NCBI GenBank assembly: GCA_963838835.1
Contig: CAWITA010000027.1
Span: 124,001 to 188,000, forward strand
Origin: Bog-473 sp963838835
GTDB lineage: Bacteria; Actinomycetota; Acidimicrobiia; Acidimicrobiales; RAAP-2
DNA: 64,000 nt
Reading direction: 5' to 3'
Position 1 is the stretch's first letter. Each line of letters starts with the position of its first letter. The notes beneath the pieces are model-generated. The model saw only the letters and a list, made by a program, of their open reading frames with translations. It ran no database searches and was not told the DNA's origin. A program made the translations under genes and the position numbers. Shown piece after piece: positions 43,514 through 51,400 of the stretch.

Positions 43514-44686
43514 TCAGCGGCCGAGGTGCCGGCTGAAGCCCTCGGGGATCACGAGGTCGTCTCGGTGCAGTTGGTGGATGGACGCGTGCCCGAGCCCGAG
43601 CAGCGCCGACTCCATGCCGTTCCGCATGATGTCGAGCACGTTCTCCACGCCGGCCTGCCCGTTGGCCGCCAGGCCCCAGAGATAGGCGCGGCCGATCATC
43701 ACCGCCTTGGCGCCGAGCGCGACGGCCTTGACGGCGTCGCTGCCGCGTCGGATGCCCCCGTCGAGGAGGACCTCGATCTGGTCGCCGACCGCCGCCGCGA
43801 CGGCGGGTAAGGCCCGGATGGTCGCCGGGGTCCCATCGAGGTTGTTGCCGCCGTGGTTCGACACCGAGATGGCACTGACGCCTGCGTCCACGGCGCGCCT
43901 GGCGTCGTCGACGCGGGTCACCCCCTTGAGCATGAAGGGGCCACCCCACTGCTCGCGCAACCACGCCACGTCGTCCCAGCTCGGCGGCGGCGTCTGCATC
44001 CATTCGCCGTAGGCCCCGAAGAAGGTCGGCCCCGGCTTGCCCCGCTCCACCATGTTCGGCGTCGTGAGGTCCGGCCGCTTCCCGGTGCGCGCGAACGAGA
44101 GGAACCAGCGCGGATTGGCCAGGGCCTCCGGGGCGAACCGCAGCATCGCTCGCAGGTTCACCGTCTCGGGGATCGTCGGACTGCCCCAGTCGCGTCCGTG
44201 GGAGAACGACCAGTCCAAGGTCGCGATCAGGCCGACCGCCCCGGCGGCGCGTGCCCGCTCGACCCGGGCCGAGATGTCGTCGCGGCTGCCGATCCAATAG
44301 ATCTGGAAGAACGTCTGCGGGCAGGCCGCCACGACCTCCTCGATGGGCATGGAAGCGAAGGAGCTGAGGCCCATGGCGGTGCCCCGGGCGGCCGCGGCCC
44401 GAGCGACGGCCACCTCGCCCTCGGGGTGCACGGCCTGGACGCCGGTGGGGGAGAGCAGCACCGGGAACGAGATCTCTTGCCCCATGACCTTGGTGGCCAG
44501 GTCCCGGCTGTCGGCGAGGCCGGCTACGTGCGGGGCGAAGCCGAGCTCCGCGAACGCGGCCACGTTGTCCTCGACGGTGATCCCACGCTCGGAACCGGCG
44601 ATCAGCGCCGCGTAGACCGACTTGGGCAGGCGCTTCTTGGCCCGCCGCTGCGCCTCGGCCACCGTCTCGAACCACTTGTTAGCCAT
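43514..44686 (-). CDS. mftD: Pre-mycofactocin synthase
   Basis: This 390-residue FMN enzyme has the lactate/glycolate oxidase fold. MftD oxidatively deaminates the AHDP intermediate to the redox-active alpha-keto amide. The N-terminus ANKWFETVAEAQRRAKKRLP and AFAELGFAPHVAGL are the MftD pattern. The catalytic His lies in SNHGGNNLDGTP, and GIRRGSDAVKAVALGAKAVM, phosphate-binding, follows. ATG 44686 has GAGGGG upstream. The gene is on the opposite strand and about 3.7 kb from mftA, separate from the mftABCE unit where it is usually found. Confidence 0.88.
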   Translation of the reverse strand: MANKWFETVAEAQRRAKKRLPKSVYAALIAGSERGITVEDNVAAFAELGFAPHVAGLADSRDLATKVMGQEISFPVLLSPTGVQAVHPEGEVAVARAAAARGTAMGLSSFASMPIEEVVAACPQTFFQIYWIGSRDDISARVERARAAGAVGLIATLDWSFSHGRDWGSPTIPETVNLRAMLRFAPEALANPRWFLSFARTGKRPDLTTPNMVERGKPGPTFFGAYGEWMQTPPPSWDDVAWLREQWGGPFMLKGVTRVDDARRAVDAGVSAISVSNHGGNNLDGTPATIRALPAVAAAVGDQIEVLLDGGIRRGSDAVKAVALGAKAVMIGRAYLWGLAANGQAGVENVLDIMRNGMESALLGLGHASIHQLHRDDLVIPEGFSRHLGR

Positions 44687-44830
44687 GTCGAACCCCTCGC
44701 GTTGCCACGTCCGTCCCTCGCTCACAACGGGAGCATCGGCGACCGGGAGACTCTACGCCCCGCACTCGATGCCTCCCCCTGGCCACCCGGCCACCCGGGG
44801 GGCCACAGCGAGGCGACGCGATCGGGTTGT

Positions 44831-44836
44831 TAGGGT
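44831..44836 (+). promoter_or_regulatory. -10 box TAGGGT of a leaderless methyltransferase gene
   Basis: TAGGGT ends 7 nt before GTG 44844. No ribosome-binding sequence lies in the gap, which fits leaderless initiation. The rest of the 157-bp region toward mftD shows no further recognisable element. Confidence 0.5.
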
Positions 44837-44843
44837 CGGCGCC

Positions 44844-45662
44844 GTGCCCGAACCCGAGTCCGTCCCGCTGCGCCCGGCCGAGAAGGCCGAGCGCGCCGCC
44901 AGCTTCGGCGGCGTGGCCTCTCACTACGCCCGCTACCGTTCGGGCCCGCCGGCCGACGCGGTGGACTGGATCCTTCCGGAGCGGGCGGCCACCGTGGTCG
45001 ACCTCGGTGCGGGAACCGGCGCCCTGTCACGGCTCCTGGTGGGCCGCGCCAACGAGGTCGTCGCGATCGAGCCCGACGACCGCATGCGGGCCGTGCTGGC
45101 CGAAGCTGTCCCGCAGGTGCGCGCCTTGGCGGGGCGGGGCGAGTCGATCCCCCTCCCCGACGCCAACGCCGACGCGGTGATCGCGTCGTCGTCCTGGCAC
45201 TGGATGGACCCCCTGCCGACGCTCACCGAAGTGGCACGGGTCCTGGTGCCCGGTGGCACGCTGGCGGCCATCTGGTCGGGGCCCGATCTGGCCTCGCCGT
45301 TCCTCGCCCAGGCCCGGGCCGTCCTCGGCGCCGTGGGGCCCGCCGCCGACGAGAGCGAGGCAGAACTGGCCCGGCTGGTCGACGGCCCCCCCGACACGGC
45401 GCAGGTCCTCGCGATCCCGCCCGGAGTCCCTTTCGACCAACCCGAGCAGACGGTGTTCACCTGGGACGTGGCGCTCGACGCCGACGAGCTGATCGGCCTG
45501 CTGGGCACCTTCAGCTGGGTGATCTTGATGGAAGACGACGCCCGGGCAAGGTTGTTCGAGACGGCGCGGCGACTGCTGCGCGACGCGCTCGGTTTGGCGG
45601 GCGATGCGACGGTGGACGTGGGCTACCGGGCCGAGGTGTGGAAGGCCCGCCGGCACGGCTGA
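44844..45662 (+). CDS. Class I SAM-dependent methyltransferase
   Basis: This 272-residue enzyme has motif I VVDLGAGTGALSRLL (about residue 50), the acidic residue of motif II in VAIEPDD, and ASSSWHWMDPLPTLTEVARVL, typical of Methyltransf_11 proteins. The acceptor is unknown. It sits between mftD and mftF, divergent from mftD. A role in decorating mycofactocin is possible by position only. The GNAT gene follows 19 nt downstream but has its own TAACAT box. Confidence 0.8.
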   Translation: MPEPESVPLRPAEKAERAASFGGVASHYARYRSGPPADAVDWILPERAATVVDLGAGTGALSRLLVGRANEVVAIEPDDRMRAVLAEAVPQVRALAGRGESIPLPDANADAVIASSSWHWMDPLPTLTEVARVLVPGGTLAAIWSGPDLASPFLAQARAVLGAVGPAADESEAELARLVDGPPDTAQVLAIPPGVPFDQPEQTVFTWDVALDADELIGLLGTFSWVILMEDDARARLFETARRLLRDALGLAGDATVDVGYRAEVWKARRHG

Positions 45663-45681
45663 CCGTCCCTAACATGAACCG

Positions 45682-46092
45682 ATGAGCACGGACCTCCGCT
45701 CTGCAGTGCCCGCAGACATCCCCGCGGTGCTGGCCCTGTGGGAGGCATCGGCCGCGCCCACCTCCACTGACACGGCCGCAGCGCTCGAGCGCCTCCTCGA
45801 ACGGGACTCGGACGCACTCGTCGTGGCCGAATTGGCGGGGCAGATCGTCGGCTCCGTCATCGCGGGTTGGGACGGGTGGCGGGGGTCCGTCTACCGGTTG
45901 GCGGTGGCGCCGGCCCACCGCCGTCACGGTCTCGGCCGACGGCTGTTGCAGAAGGCCGAGCAGCACCTGGACGCGCTCGGGGTGCGGCGGATGCATGCGA
46001 TCGTCGTGGGGACGGACGCGCGCGCGGTGGCCTTCTGGGAGGCGACGCCGTGGGAACACCAGCGCGATCAGTTCCGGTACGTCAGGGGATAG
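45682..46092 (+). CDS. GNAT family N-acetyltransferase
   Basis: This 136-residue acetyltransferase has strand VAELAGQIVGSVIAGWDGWR and the acetyl-CoA pyrophosphate loop APAHRRHGLGRRLL (Q/RxxGxG/A). The C-terminal VVGTDARAVAFWEATPWE segment is typical. The substrate is unknown. TAACAT (45670-45675) ends 6 nt before the ATG, giving a likely leaderless promoter of its own. It converges on the P-loop kinase gene with 16 nt between stops. Confidence 0.85.
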   Translation: MSTDLRSAVPADIPAVLALWEASAAPTSTDTAAALERLLERDSDALVVAELAGQIVGSVIAGWDGWRGSVYRLAVAPAHRRHGLGRRLLQKAEQHLDALGVRRMHAIVVGTDARAVAFWEATPWEHQRDQFRYVRG

Positions 46093-46108
46093 CCAAGGCC
46101 AACGGCGA

Positions 46109-46705
46109 TCACTTCGGCCCCGTCGGGGTGGTCGGTGCGGGCTGGTCGAGCTCGTGCACCAGGGGCCGGTTGTACAAGGCATCGATCTCCCCGATCACGT
46201 TTTCGAGCGAAGGCGCGTAGCCGTCGTCGGTGTTGACGACCACGACCGGGCACGACAGCGCGAGCGGCTCGTAGAGCTGGGCTTGGAGACGTTCGGCGAG
46301 CGGCAGGAGCTTCTGCAGCCGCCGGTCCCCGCACAAGGGGTCGTCGCGCATCCTGCGCTCGAACCGGTCGAGCGCATGCCCGCTCTGGCAGTGCACGTTC
46401 ACCAGCACGGACCGTGGTGCCAGGCGACGCGCCACGTCGGGCTCGCTCACGCCCCGGTAGAAGGTCTGCTCTGCGACGAAGCTCACGCCCAGTTCCAACC
46501 ACAGCTCCATCGTCCGGTAAAAGGGCTCGATGCCGGGCTCCCCGAGCTCGAAGGCACGGGCGCGGGTCCGCCAGATCCCGTGCACGAGGCGATCCTTGGG
46601 CAGCACCGGCAGGTCCAGGCCGTTCGCGAGGCCGTGCGCCAACGTCGACTTGCCCGAACCCGGTGCACCGCTGACGAGGACGGCCAGTGGAGGTCGCTCC
46701 TGCAC
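46109..46705 (-). CDS. P-loop kinase, zeta toxin/AAA_33-like
   Basis: This 198-residue protein has Walker A LVSGAPGSGKSTLA near residue 13, and LPKDRLVHG and ARRLAPRSVLVNVHCQSG as in small-molecule kinases of the chloramphenicol phosphotransferase/AAA_33 group. CGDRRLQKLLP is a possible lid region. GTG 46705 is chosen because TACCGT (46717-46712) ends 6 nt upstream; GTG 46723 is in frame but would lie upstream of that box. The substrate is unknown. It lies directly behind mftF on the same strand. Confidence 0.72.
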   Translation of the reverse strand: MQERPPLAVLVSGAPGSGKSTLAHGLANGLDLPVLPKDRLVHGIWRTRARAFELGEPGIEPFYRTMELWLELGVSFVAEQTFYRGVSEPDVARRLAPRSVLVNVHCQSGHALDRFERRMRDDPLCGDRRLQKLLPLAERLQAQLYEPLALSCPVVVVNTDDGYAPSLENVIGEIDALYNRPLVHELDQPAPTTPTGPK

Positions 46706-46771
46706 CGCGGCACGGTACCGCACCGTCGGCGGGTGGGTTCGCCCTTGCCCGCCGCTGTGTGCAGTCCGGTC

Positions 46772-48286
46772 TCAGTCCGAGGTCGACGTCCGCGACCCGA
46801 GGTCATGGTGCAACGTTCGCGACGACCAGACGCGCGAACGCCACGAGATGCGAGGCACCAGCGGCGTGAAGGTCCGTTCCCTCGCACAACCGGCCCATAC
46901 GCCCAGGCCGTAGGCCGCGTCGTCGGCCACATGGAATGCAGTGAAGCGCAACGGGTCCAGCGCCTCCGGGCTGGCCGCCCAGCGACCCAGAGCCGGGAGC
47001 AGCAGCGCGAGCGCCGATGCCTTTCTGGTGCGGCGGAACGCAAGGCCCAGGAGCAGCGCCGGGGCCCACGCTCGCGTCAGTCCACCGAGCGATGGCAGGG
47101 CGGAGCGAGCCGTGCCGCCGCCGGCGATGCGGGTCGCCACCATGACCGGGTCCCGCACGAGACCCGCCAGCCGGCCGGCCAAGATGCCGATGGATGCCAC
47201 CAGCGTCGCCAGGGCGAGCACGGGCCGGCGCGCCAAGGCCAGGATCCAGACCGCGAGCGACCAGCCCGAGACGTGAACCGGCGCCAGCGCACCTTGGTGA
47301 CGCCGGGCCAGGGGTGCGGCGGTCGTCCCGTAGAAGGCCCGGCGCGTCAGAAACGACCCGAGGGTCGCCGGACCGTCATGTTCGACGGTGCTCGCCGGCA
47401 CGTAGCGGATGTCCCAGCCCGCCGCCACGAGGCGCCACACCAGGTCCACGTCCTCGCCGCCCCGGAGCGCAGCGTCGAAGAGCTCGGGGCCCGCCGCCAC
47501 GTCGGTCCTGACCAGCAACGCGGCGCTCGGCACGAAGGGGATCGGGGTGTTCGGCCGCACCGGGCCTTCCCGCGCGCCCCGGTCGAGCGACGGCCGCACG
47601 GCCTCGTAGCGGGAGAGCGCCCGTGGCGGCCGTGCCGGCGCGGCCACGATACGGGGAGCGACGGCGGCGACCAGCGGGTCGTCGAAATGACCCAGGAGCG
47701 GGCCGAGCCACCCGGCCGCGGGCGTGCAGTCGGAGTCGACGAACGCGACGACCGCGGTATGGACCCTCTCGAGCCCTGCGTTGCGTGCGCCCGACGGGCC
47801 GACGTTGGAGGTCAGCCCGACGAATCGCGCGTCGTGGCGTTCCGCGATCTCCTTGGTGGTGCCCGCGTCGGCCGACGCGTCGTCGATGACGACGCAGGCC
47901 AGTCCCTCCAGCGCGCCGAGCAGCCGGTCGAGCTGCGCCGGCCGGTCGCGCACCGGCACCACCACCGTCACGTCCTGCGGGCCGAAGGTGGCGTCGATCG
48001 GGCGCGGGGAGAACGCGCCGGCTGACACCAGGCGCCGCGCCAGCAGCTGCGCCGCCTTGGCCCAGCCGACCGGAGCGCCCGCCCGCCAGCGCAGCACCAG
48101 GTCCCGAGCCCGCGGCGCGATCCGGAAGAGACGCAGGGGGCTGCCCCCCAGCAGCACGGTCCCGCCGTCGAGGCTCTGTGTTGCGGGATCCTCGTGCAGG
48201 GCGAACGAGCCGGGGAGCGGCGTGGATGCCCGGGGCGGCGCCTGGCGCAGTGGCGAGGGCCTCCGGGGGGCGCGGGCAGAGGGCAC
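46772..48286 (-). CDS. mftF: Mycofactocin system glycosyltransferase
   Basis: This 504-residue GT2-type enzyme adds glucose units to mycofactocin. The catalytic core runs from VTVVVPVRDRPAQLDRLLGA (about residue 115) through VVIDDASAD, NVGPSGARNAGLE and the metal motif FVDSDCTPAAGW, to GGEDVDLVWRLVAAGW. The N-terminal region with LGGSPLRLFRI is typical of MftF. Several hydrophobic helices near the C-terminus fit membrane association. GTG 48286 is the first plausible start. The gene is divergent from mftA, with 61 bp between the start codons. Confidence 0.87.
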   Translation of the reverse strand: MPSARAPRRPSPLRQAPPRASTPLPGSFALHEDPATQSLDGGTVLLGGSPLRLFRIAPRARDLVLRWRAGAPVGWAKAAQLLARRLVSAGAFSPRPIDATFGPQDVTVVVPVRDRPAQLDRLLGALEGLACVVIDDASADAGTTKEIAERHDARFVGLTSNVGPSGARNAGLERVHTAVVAFVDSDCTPAAGWLGPLLGHFDDPLVAAVAPRIVAAPARPPRALSRYEAVRPSLDRGAREGPVRPNTPIPFVPSAALLVRTDVAAGPELFDAALRGGEDVDLVWRLVAAGWDIRYVPASTVEHDGPATLGSFLTRRAFYGTTAAPLARRHQGALAPVHVSGWSLAVWILALARRPVLALATLVASIGILAGRLAGLVRDPVMVATRIAGGGTARSALPSLGGLTRAWAPALLLGLAFRRTRKASALALLLPALGRWAASPEALDPLRFTAFHVADDAAYGLGVWAGCARERTFTPLVPRISWRSRVWSSRTLHHDLGSRTSTSD

Positions 48287-48316
48287 CGCCCAATCTTGGC
48301 AGTCCGGGGGCGGCGA

Positions 48317-48336
48317 TAGGCTGGGCCTTTGCCCAG
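48317..48336 (+). promoter_or_regulatory. mftA -10 box and leader hairpin
   Basis: TAGGCT (48317-48322) is a good -10 box; TTGGCA at 48296 is a possible -35 with a short 15-bp spacer. Overlapping its end, CTGGGC-CTTT-GCCCAG (48321-48336) is a perfect 6-bp hairpin that would sit at or just before the transcript start. The ribosome site AGAGGAGG follows at once and ATG is at 48348. Confidence 0.5.
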
Positions 48337-48347
48337 AGGAGGTCGGG

Positions 48348-48458
48348 ATGCTGGCTGAAGACCAAGACACCCAGGACGTCGAGGAGCTGTCCGAGGACGA
48401 CATCGACGAGCTGCTGGTGGAGGAGGTCTCGATCGACGGGATGTGCGGCGTCTATTGA
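48348..48458 (+). CDS. mftA: Mycofactocin precursor peptide
   Basis: This 36-residue ribosomal precursor ends IDGMCGVY, the invariant core of MftA. The final Val-Tyr is decarboxylated and cross-linked by MftC, released by MftE and oxidised by MftD. The leader is very acidic (ELSEDDIDELLVEEVSIDG) and should form the helix that MftB binds. A strong ribosome site AGAGGAGG lies 5 nt upstream. The stop overlaps the TTG start of mftB as TTGA, so the precursor and its chaperone are coupled. Confidence 0.97.
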   Translation: MLAEDQDTQDVEELSEDDIDELLVEEVSIDGMCGVY

Positions 48459-48748
48459 GCGTCACCGAGGCACGCCAGGCGGGTTCCGTGTTCGCCGTCG
48501 AGAAGGCATGGCGGCTCAACACCCAGGTCGCGCTGCGCGACGAGTCGTTCGGTGCGCTCGCCTATCACTACGGCAACCGGCGCTTGGTGTTCCTCAAGTC
48601 GCGCGCGCTGGTCGATCTGGTGTCGTCGCTGCACGAGTACCCGAGCGCGGCCGAGGCCATCGACGCGCTCGTCCCCGAGGGCCAGCGCGCCTCGTACCGG
48701 CGTGCGCTGGCGCGGCTGGCCGATTCCGGGGTGATCGATGCCCGCTGA
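48455..48748 (+). CDS. mftB: Mycofactocin peptide chaperone (PqqD-like RRE)
   Basis: This 97-residue protein binds the MftA leader and presents it to MftC. It has the PqqD-like winged-helix pattern: KAWRLNTQVALRDESFGALA, then YHYGNRRLVFLKSRALVDL and a C-terminal helix pair. TTG 48455 overlaps the mftA stop. Its last bases overlap the mftC start in another frame, as expected for a tightly coupled set. Length and position match known MftB proteins. Confidence 0.92.
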   Translation: MSVTEARQAGSVFAVEKAWRLNTQVALRDESFGALAYHYGNRRLVFLKSRALVDLVSSLHEYPSAAEAIDALVPEGQRASYRRALARLADSGVIDAR

Positions 48749-49898
48749 CACTGCGCCGCTGCCCCTCAAGGAACGGTTCACGTGGGGTCTCGCGGCGCCG
48801 ATCTGCCTGACCTGGGAGCTGACCTATGCCTGCAACCTGGCCTGCGTGCACTGCCTCAGCTCGTCGGGGCGCCGCGACCCCGACGAGCTGACGCCAGCCG
48901 AGGCCCGCCACATCGTGGACGACTTGGTCGACATGAAGGTCTTCTACGTCAACATCGGCGGGGGCGAGCCGATGCTGCGCCCCGACTTCTTCGACCTCGT
49001 CTCCTACGCCGTGGGGCGTCGGGTCGGGGTGAAGTTCTCCACGAACGGGACCAGGCTGACAGCGGAGCGGGCCAAGCAGCTGGCCGCACTCGACTACCTC
49101 GATGTGCAAATCAGCATCGATGGCGCCACCGCCGCCACCAACGACGCCGTCCGGGGCGAGGGCTCCTTCGTCGCCGCCCGTTCGGCCATGGACAACCTCG
49201 CCTCGGCGGGCTTCGGACCGTTCAAGGTCAGCGTGGTCGTCACCCGCCAGAACATGGACGAGCTCGACGCGTTGGCGGCGATCGCAGACGCCTACGGCGC
49301 CCAACTCCGACTGACTCGCCTGCGCCCCTCGGGCCGGGCCGTTGACAATTGGGACACGCTGCACCCCACCGCGGCGCAGCAGCGCACTCTCTACCACTGG
49401 CTGCTCGAGCGCCCCGGCGTGCTGACCGGCGACTCGTTCTTCCACCTCTCCGCCTTGGGCCAGCCACTCGACGGGCTGAACCTGTGCGGAGCGGGGCGCG
49501 TGGTCTGCCTGATCGACCCGGTCGGCGACGTGTACGCCTGCCCCTTCGTCATCGACCGCCAGTTCCTGGCCGGCAACGTCCGCGTTCCGGGGGGCTTTCC
49601 CGCCGTCTGGCGTGAGTCCGCGCTGTTCACCTCGCTGCGCGAGCCCCAGAGCGCGGGGGCTTGCGCTTCCTGCGGCTCGTTCGATGCCTGCCGTGGTGGG
49701 TGCATGGCGGCCAAGTTCTTCACCGGCCTGCCCCTCGACGGACCGGACCCCGAATGCGTGCACGGGCACGGCGAGGCCGCGTTGGCGGCGCGGGGCGAGC
49801 GGCCTCGGTCGGTCCTCGGCCACTCCAAGATCGGCCGCGACGGGTCGCCGCTGCCGGTCCCCATGCCCGTCCGCTTCCGCGCGCCGGCCCGTACCTGA
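48738..49898 (+). CDS. mftC: Mycofactocin radical SAM maturase
   Basis: This 386-residue radical SAM/SPASM enzyme has the cluster-binding CNLACVHC (CxxxCxxC, about residue 32), the GGGEP motif in VNIGGGEPMLR, and C-terminal auxiliary-cluster cysteines in LCGAGRVVCLIDPVGDVYAC, in CASCGSFDACRGGC and near the end. It oxidatively decarboxylates the MftA C-terminal Tyr and then forms the Val-Tyr C-C bond. The ATG lies inside the end of mftB, and mftE begins 4 nt after its stop. Confidence 0.96.
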   Translation: MPADTAPLPLKERFTWGLAAPICLTWELTYACNLACVHCLSSSGRRDPDELTPAEARHIVDDLVDMKVFYVNIGGGEPMLRPDFFDLVSYAVGRRVGVKFSTNGTRLTAERAKQLAALDYLDVQISIDGATAATNDAVRGEGSFVAARSAMDNLASAGFGPFKVSVVVTRQNMDELDALAAIADAYGAQLRLTRLRPSGRAVDNWDTLHPTAAQQRTLYHWLLERPGVLTGDSFFHLSALGQPLDGLNLCGAGRVVCLIDPVGDVYACPFVIDRQFLAGNVRVPGGFPAVWRESALFTSLREPQSAGACASCGSFDACRGGCMAAKFFTGLPLDGPDPECVHGHGEAALAARGERPRSVLGHSKIGRDGSPLPVPMPVRFRAPART

Positions 49899-49901
49899 GC
49901 G

Positions 49902-50586
49902 GTGGAGCTCGCCGGCGCCACCTGGCGCCAGGTGGAGGCGAGCGGGGGGCGCAGCATCCTGGCCGTGCCTCTGGGCTCGCTCGAGCAGCACGGGCCCCAT
50001 CTCCCGCTTGACACCGACACCCGCATCGCCGTGGCCCTGGCGTCGGGCCTCGTCCACCGCCGCGCCGAGGTGGTGCTGGCGCCTGCGGTTCCGTACGGAG
50101 CCAGTGGCGAGCACGCCGGATTCCCCGGCACGCTCGTGCTCGGCCATGACGTCCTCGCCGATCTCCTGGTGGAGCTCGTGCGCTCGGCTCGGAGCTCGTT
50201 CGCCGGCGTGGTGCTGGTCAGCGCGCACGGTGGGAACGAGGACGCGCTGGTGGCGGTGAGCCGGCGTTGCACCGCCGAGGGTGACGACGTCCTCGTGTGG
50301 CGCGCCACCACGGCCGGTGGCGATGCGCATGCCGGCCGGACCGAGACGTCGTTGATGCTCGCCATCGATCCCGGCACCGTGCGGCTCGAGTGGGCCGAGC
50401 CCGGATGCACGGAGCCCCTCGCCGCGCTGCTCCCTCGTCTGCGTGCACGAAGGGGTTCGCCCGGTATCGTCCAACGGCGTGCTGGGTGACCCCGCTGGTG
50501 CGAGCGCGGAGGAAGGTCGAGAGCTCCTGCGCACCCTCGTGACGGATCTGGCCGCCGCCGTGGCCACGCGGTGGTTCGGCCCGTGA
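49902..50586 (+). CDS. mftE: Mycofactocin precursor peptide peptidase (one frameshift)
   Basis: This creatininase-family metallopeptidase cuts the modified Val-Tyr dipeptide from MftA. Metal motifs are LGSLEQHGPHLPLDTDT (His, Asp), GASGEHAGFPGTL and LVSAHGGNEDAL, with Glu in GRTETSLML. One extra base near 50445-50448 breaks the frame after LPRLRA. The other frame continues GVRPVSSNGVLGDPAGASAE to a TGA at 50584-50586. The restored length, about 227 residues, is normal for MftE, against 195 for the broken form. The restored stop overlaps the SDR start as GTGA. Confidence 0.88.
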
Positions 50587-51365
50587 GCCCCGCCGCCGTC
50601 GTCACCGGAGCAGCGCGCGGCATCGGGGCCGCGACCGTGGACGCGCTCGTCGCCACCGGCTGGCAGGTCGTGGCCGTCGATCGGTGCGCCGACGACCCGG
50701 CGCTGGACTATCCGCTCGCCGCCAAGTCAGATCTCGAGGAACTGGCCGCACGCCACGGCGCTGCCGTGCGCGCGATGGTGGGCGACGTCCGCCGCCCTTC
50801 GGACATGCAGGCCGCGGTCGACGAGGCCATCGCCCACTTCGGCGGCCTGCAGGCGGTCGTGGCTGCGGCGGGCGTCATCACCGGCGGGCCCCCGCTCTGG
50901 GAGACCCCCGACGCCCAGTGGGACGTGCTCTTCGACGTCAACGTCAACGGGGTGCGCCACCTCGCCGCGGCGGCCGTGCCGACACTGCTCCAGGCGCCGG
51001 CGCCGCGCCAGGGGCGGGTGGTGGCGGTGGCGTCGGCGGCGGGGTTGCTCGGGCTTCGACGCCTGAGTGCCTACAGCGCGTCGAAACACGCCGTCATCGG
51101 GCTCATGCGGTCGCTGGCGGCCGACCTGGCCGGCACGGGCATCACCGCCAACGCGGTGTGCCCGGGCTCGACGCGGGGCGCCATGCTGGACGCGTCGGCC
51201 GCCGTCTACGGCCTGTCCTCCGCCGAGGAGTTCGCCGGCCAACAGCTGGTCGAGCGCCTGCTCGAGCCCGCCGAGCCGGCGGCCCTCATCGCGTGGCTGT
51301 GCGGCCCGGCCTCGAGTGCGGTGACCGGGGCTGCGCTACCCGTTGACGGCGGCATGACGTCGTAA
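50583..51365 (+). CDS. Mycofactocin-coupled SDR family oxidoreductase
   Basis: This 260-residue SDR belongs to the subgroup that holds its nicotinamide cofactor tightly and depends on mycofactocin for turnover. It has VTGAARGIGAATVDALVATG at the cofactor site, followed by VVAVDRCADDPAL, then AAAGVITGG, SVASAAG-like VAVASAAGLLG and YSASK. The C-terminus PVDGGMTS is typical. GTG 50583 overlaps the restored mftE stop; GTG 50571 is also in frame. It is the last gene of the mftABCE unit, which ties it to the cofactor. Confidence 0.85.
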   Translation: MSPAAVVTGAARGIGAATVDALVATGWQVVAVDRCADDPALDYPLAAKSDLEELAARHGAAVRAMVGDVRRPSDMQAAVDEAIAHFGGLQAVVAAAGVITGGPPLWETPDAQWDVLFDVNVNGVRHLAAAAVPTLLQAPAPRQGRVVAVASAAGLLGLRRLSAYSASKHAVIGLMRSLAADLAGTGITANAVCPGSTRGAMLDASAAVYGLSSAEEFAGQQLVERLLEPAEPAALIAWLCGPASSAVTGAALPVDGGMTS

Positions 51366-51393
51366 GGGATACGAGGAGAAGGGATACGAGGAG
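51366..51393. repeat. Tandem repeat duplicating a ribosome site
   Basis: GGGATACGAGGAG occurs at 51366-51378 and again at 51381-51393, separated by AA. Each copy carries GAGGAG, and the second lies 7 nt before the UBP-finger ATG at 51401. The duplication places two purine-rich sites ahead of one start codon. Confidence 0.7.
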
Positions 51394-51400
51394 GTCGCCC

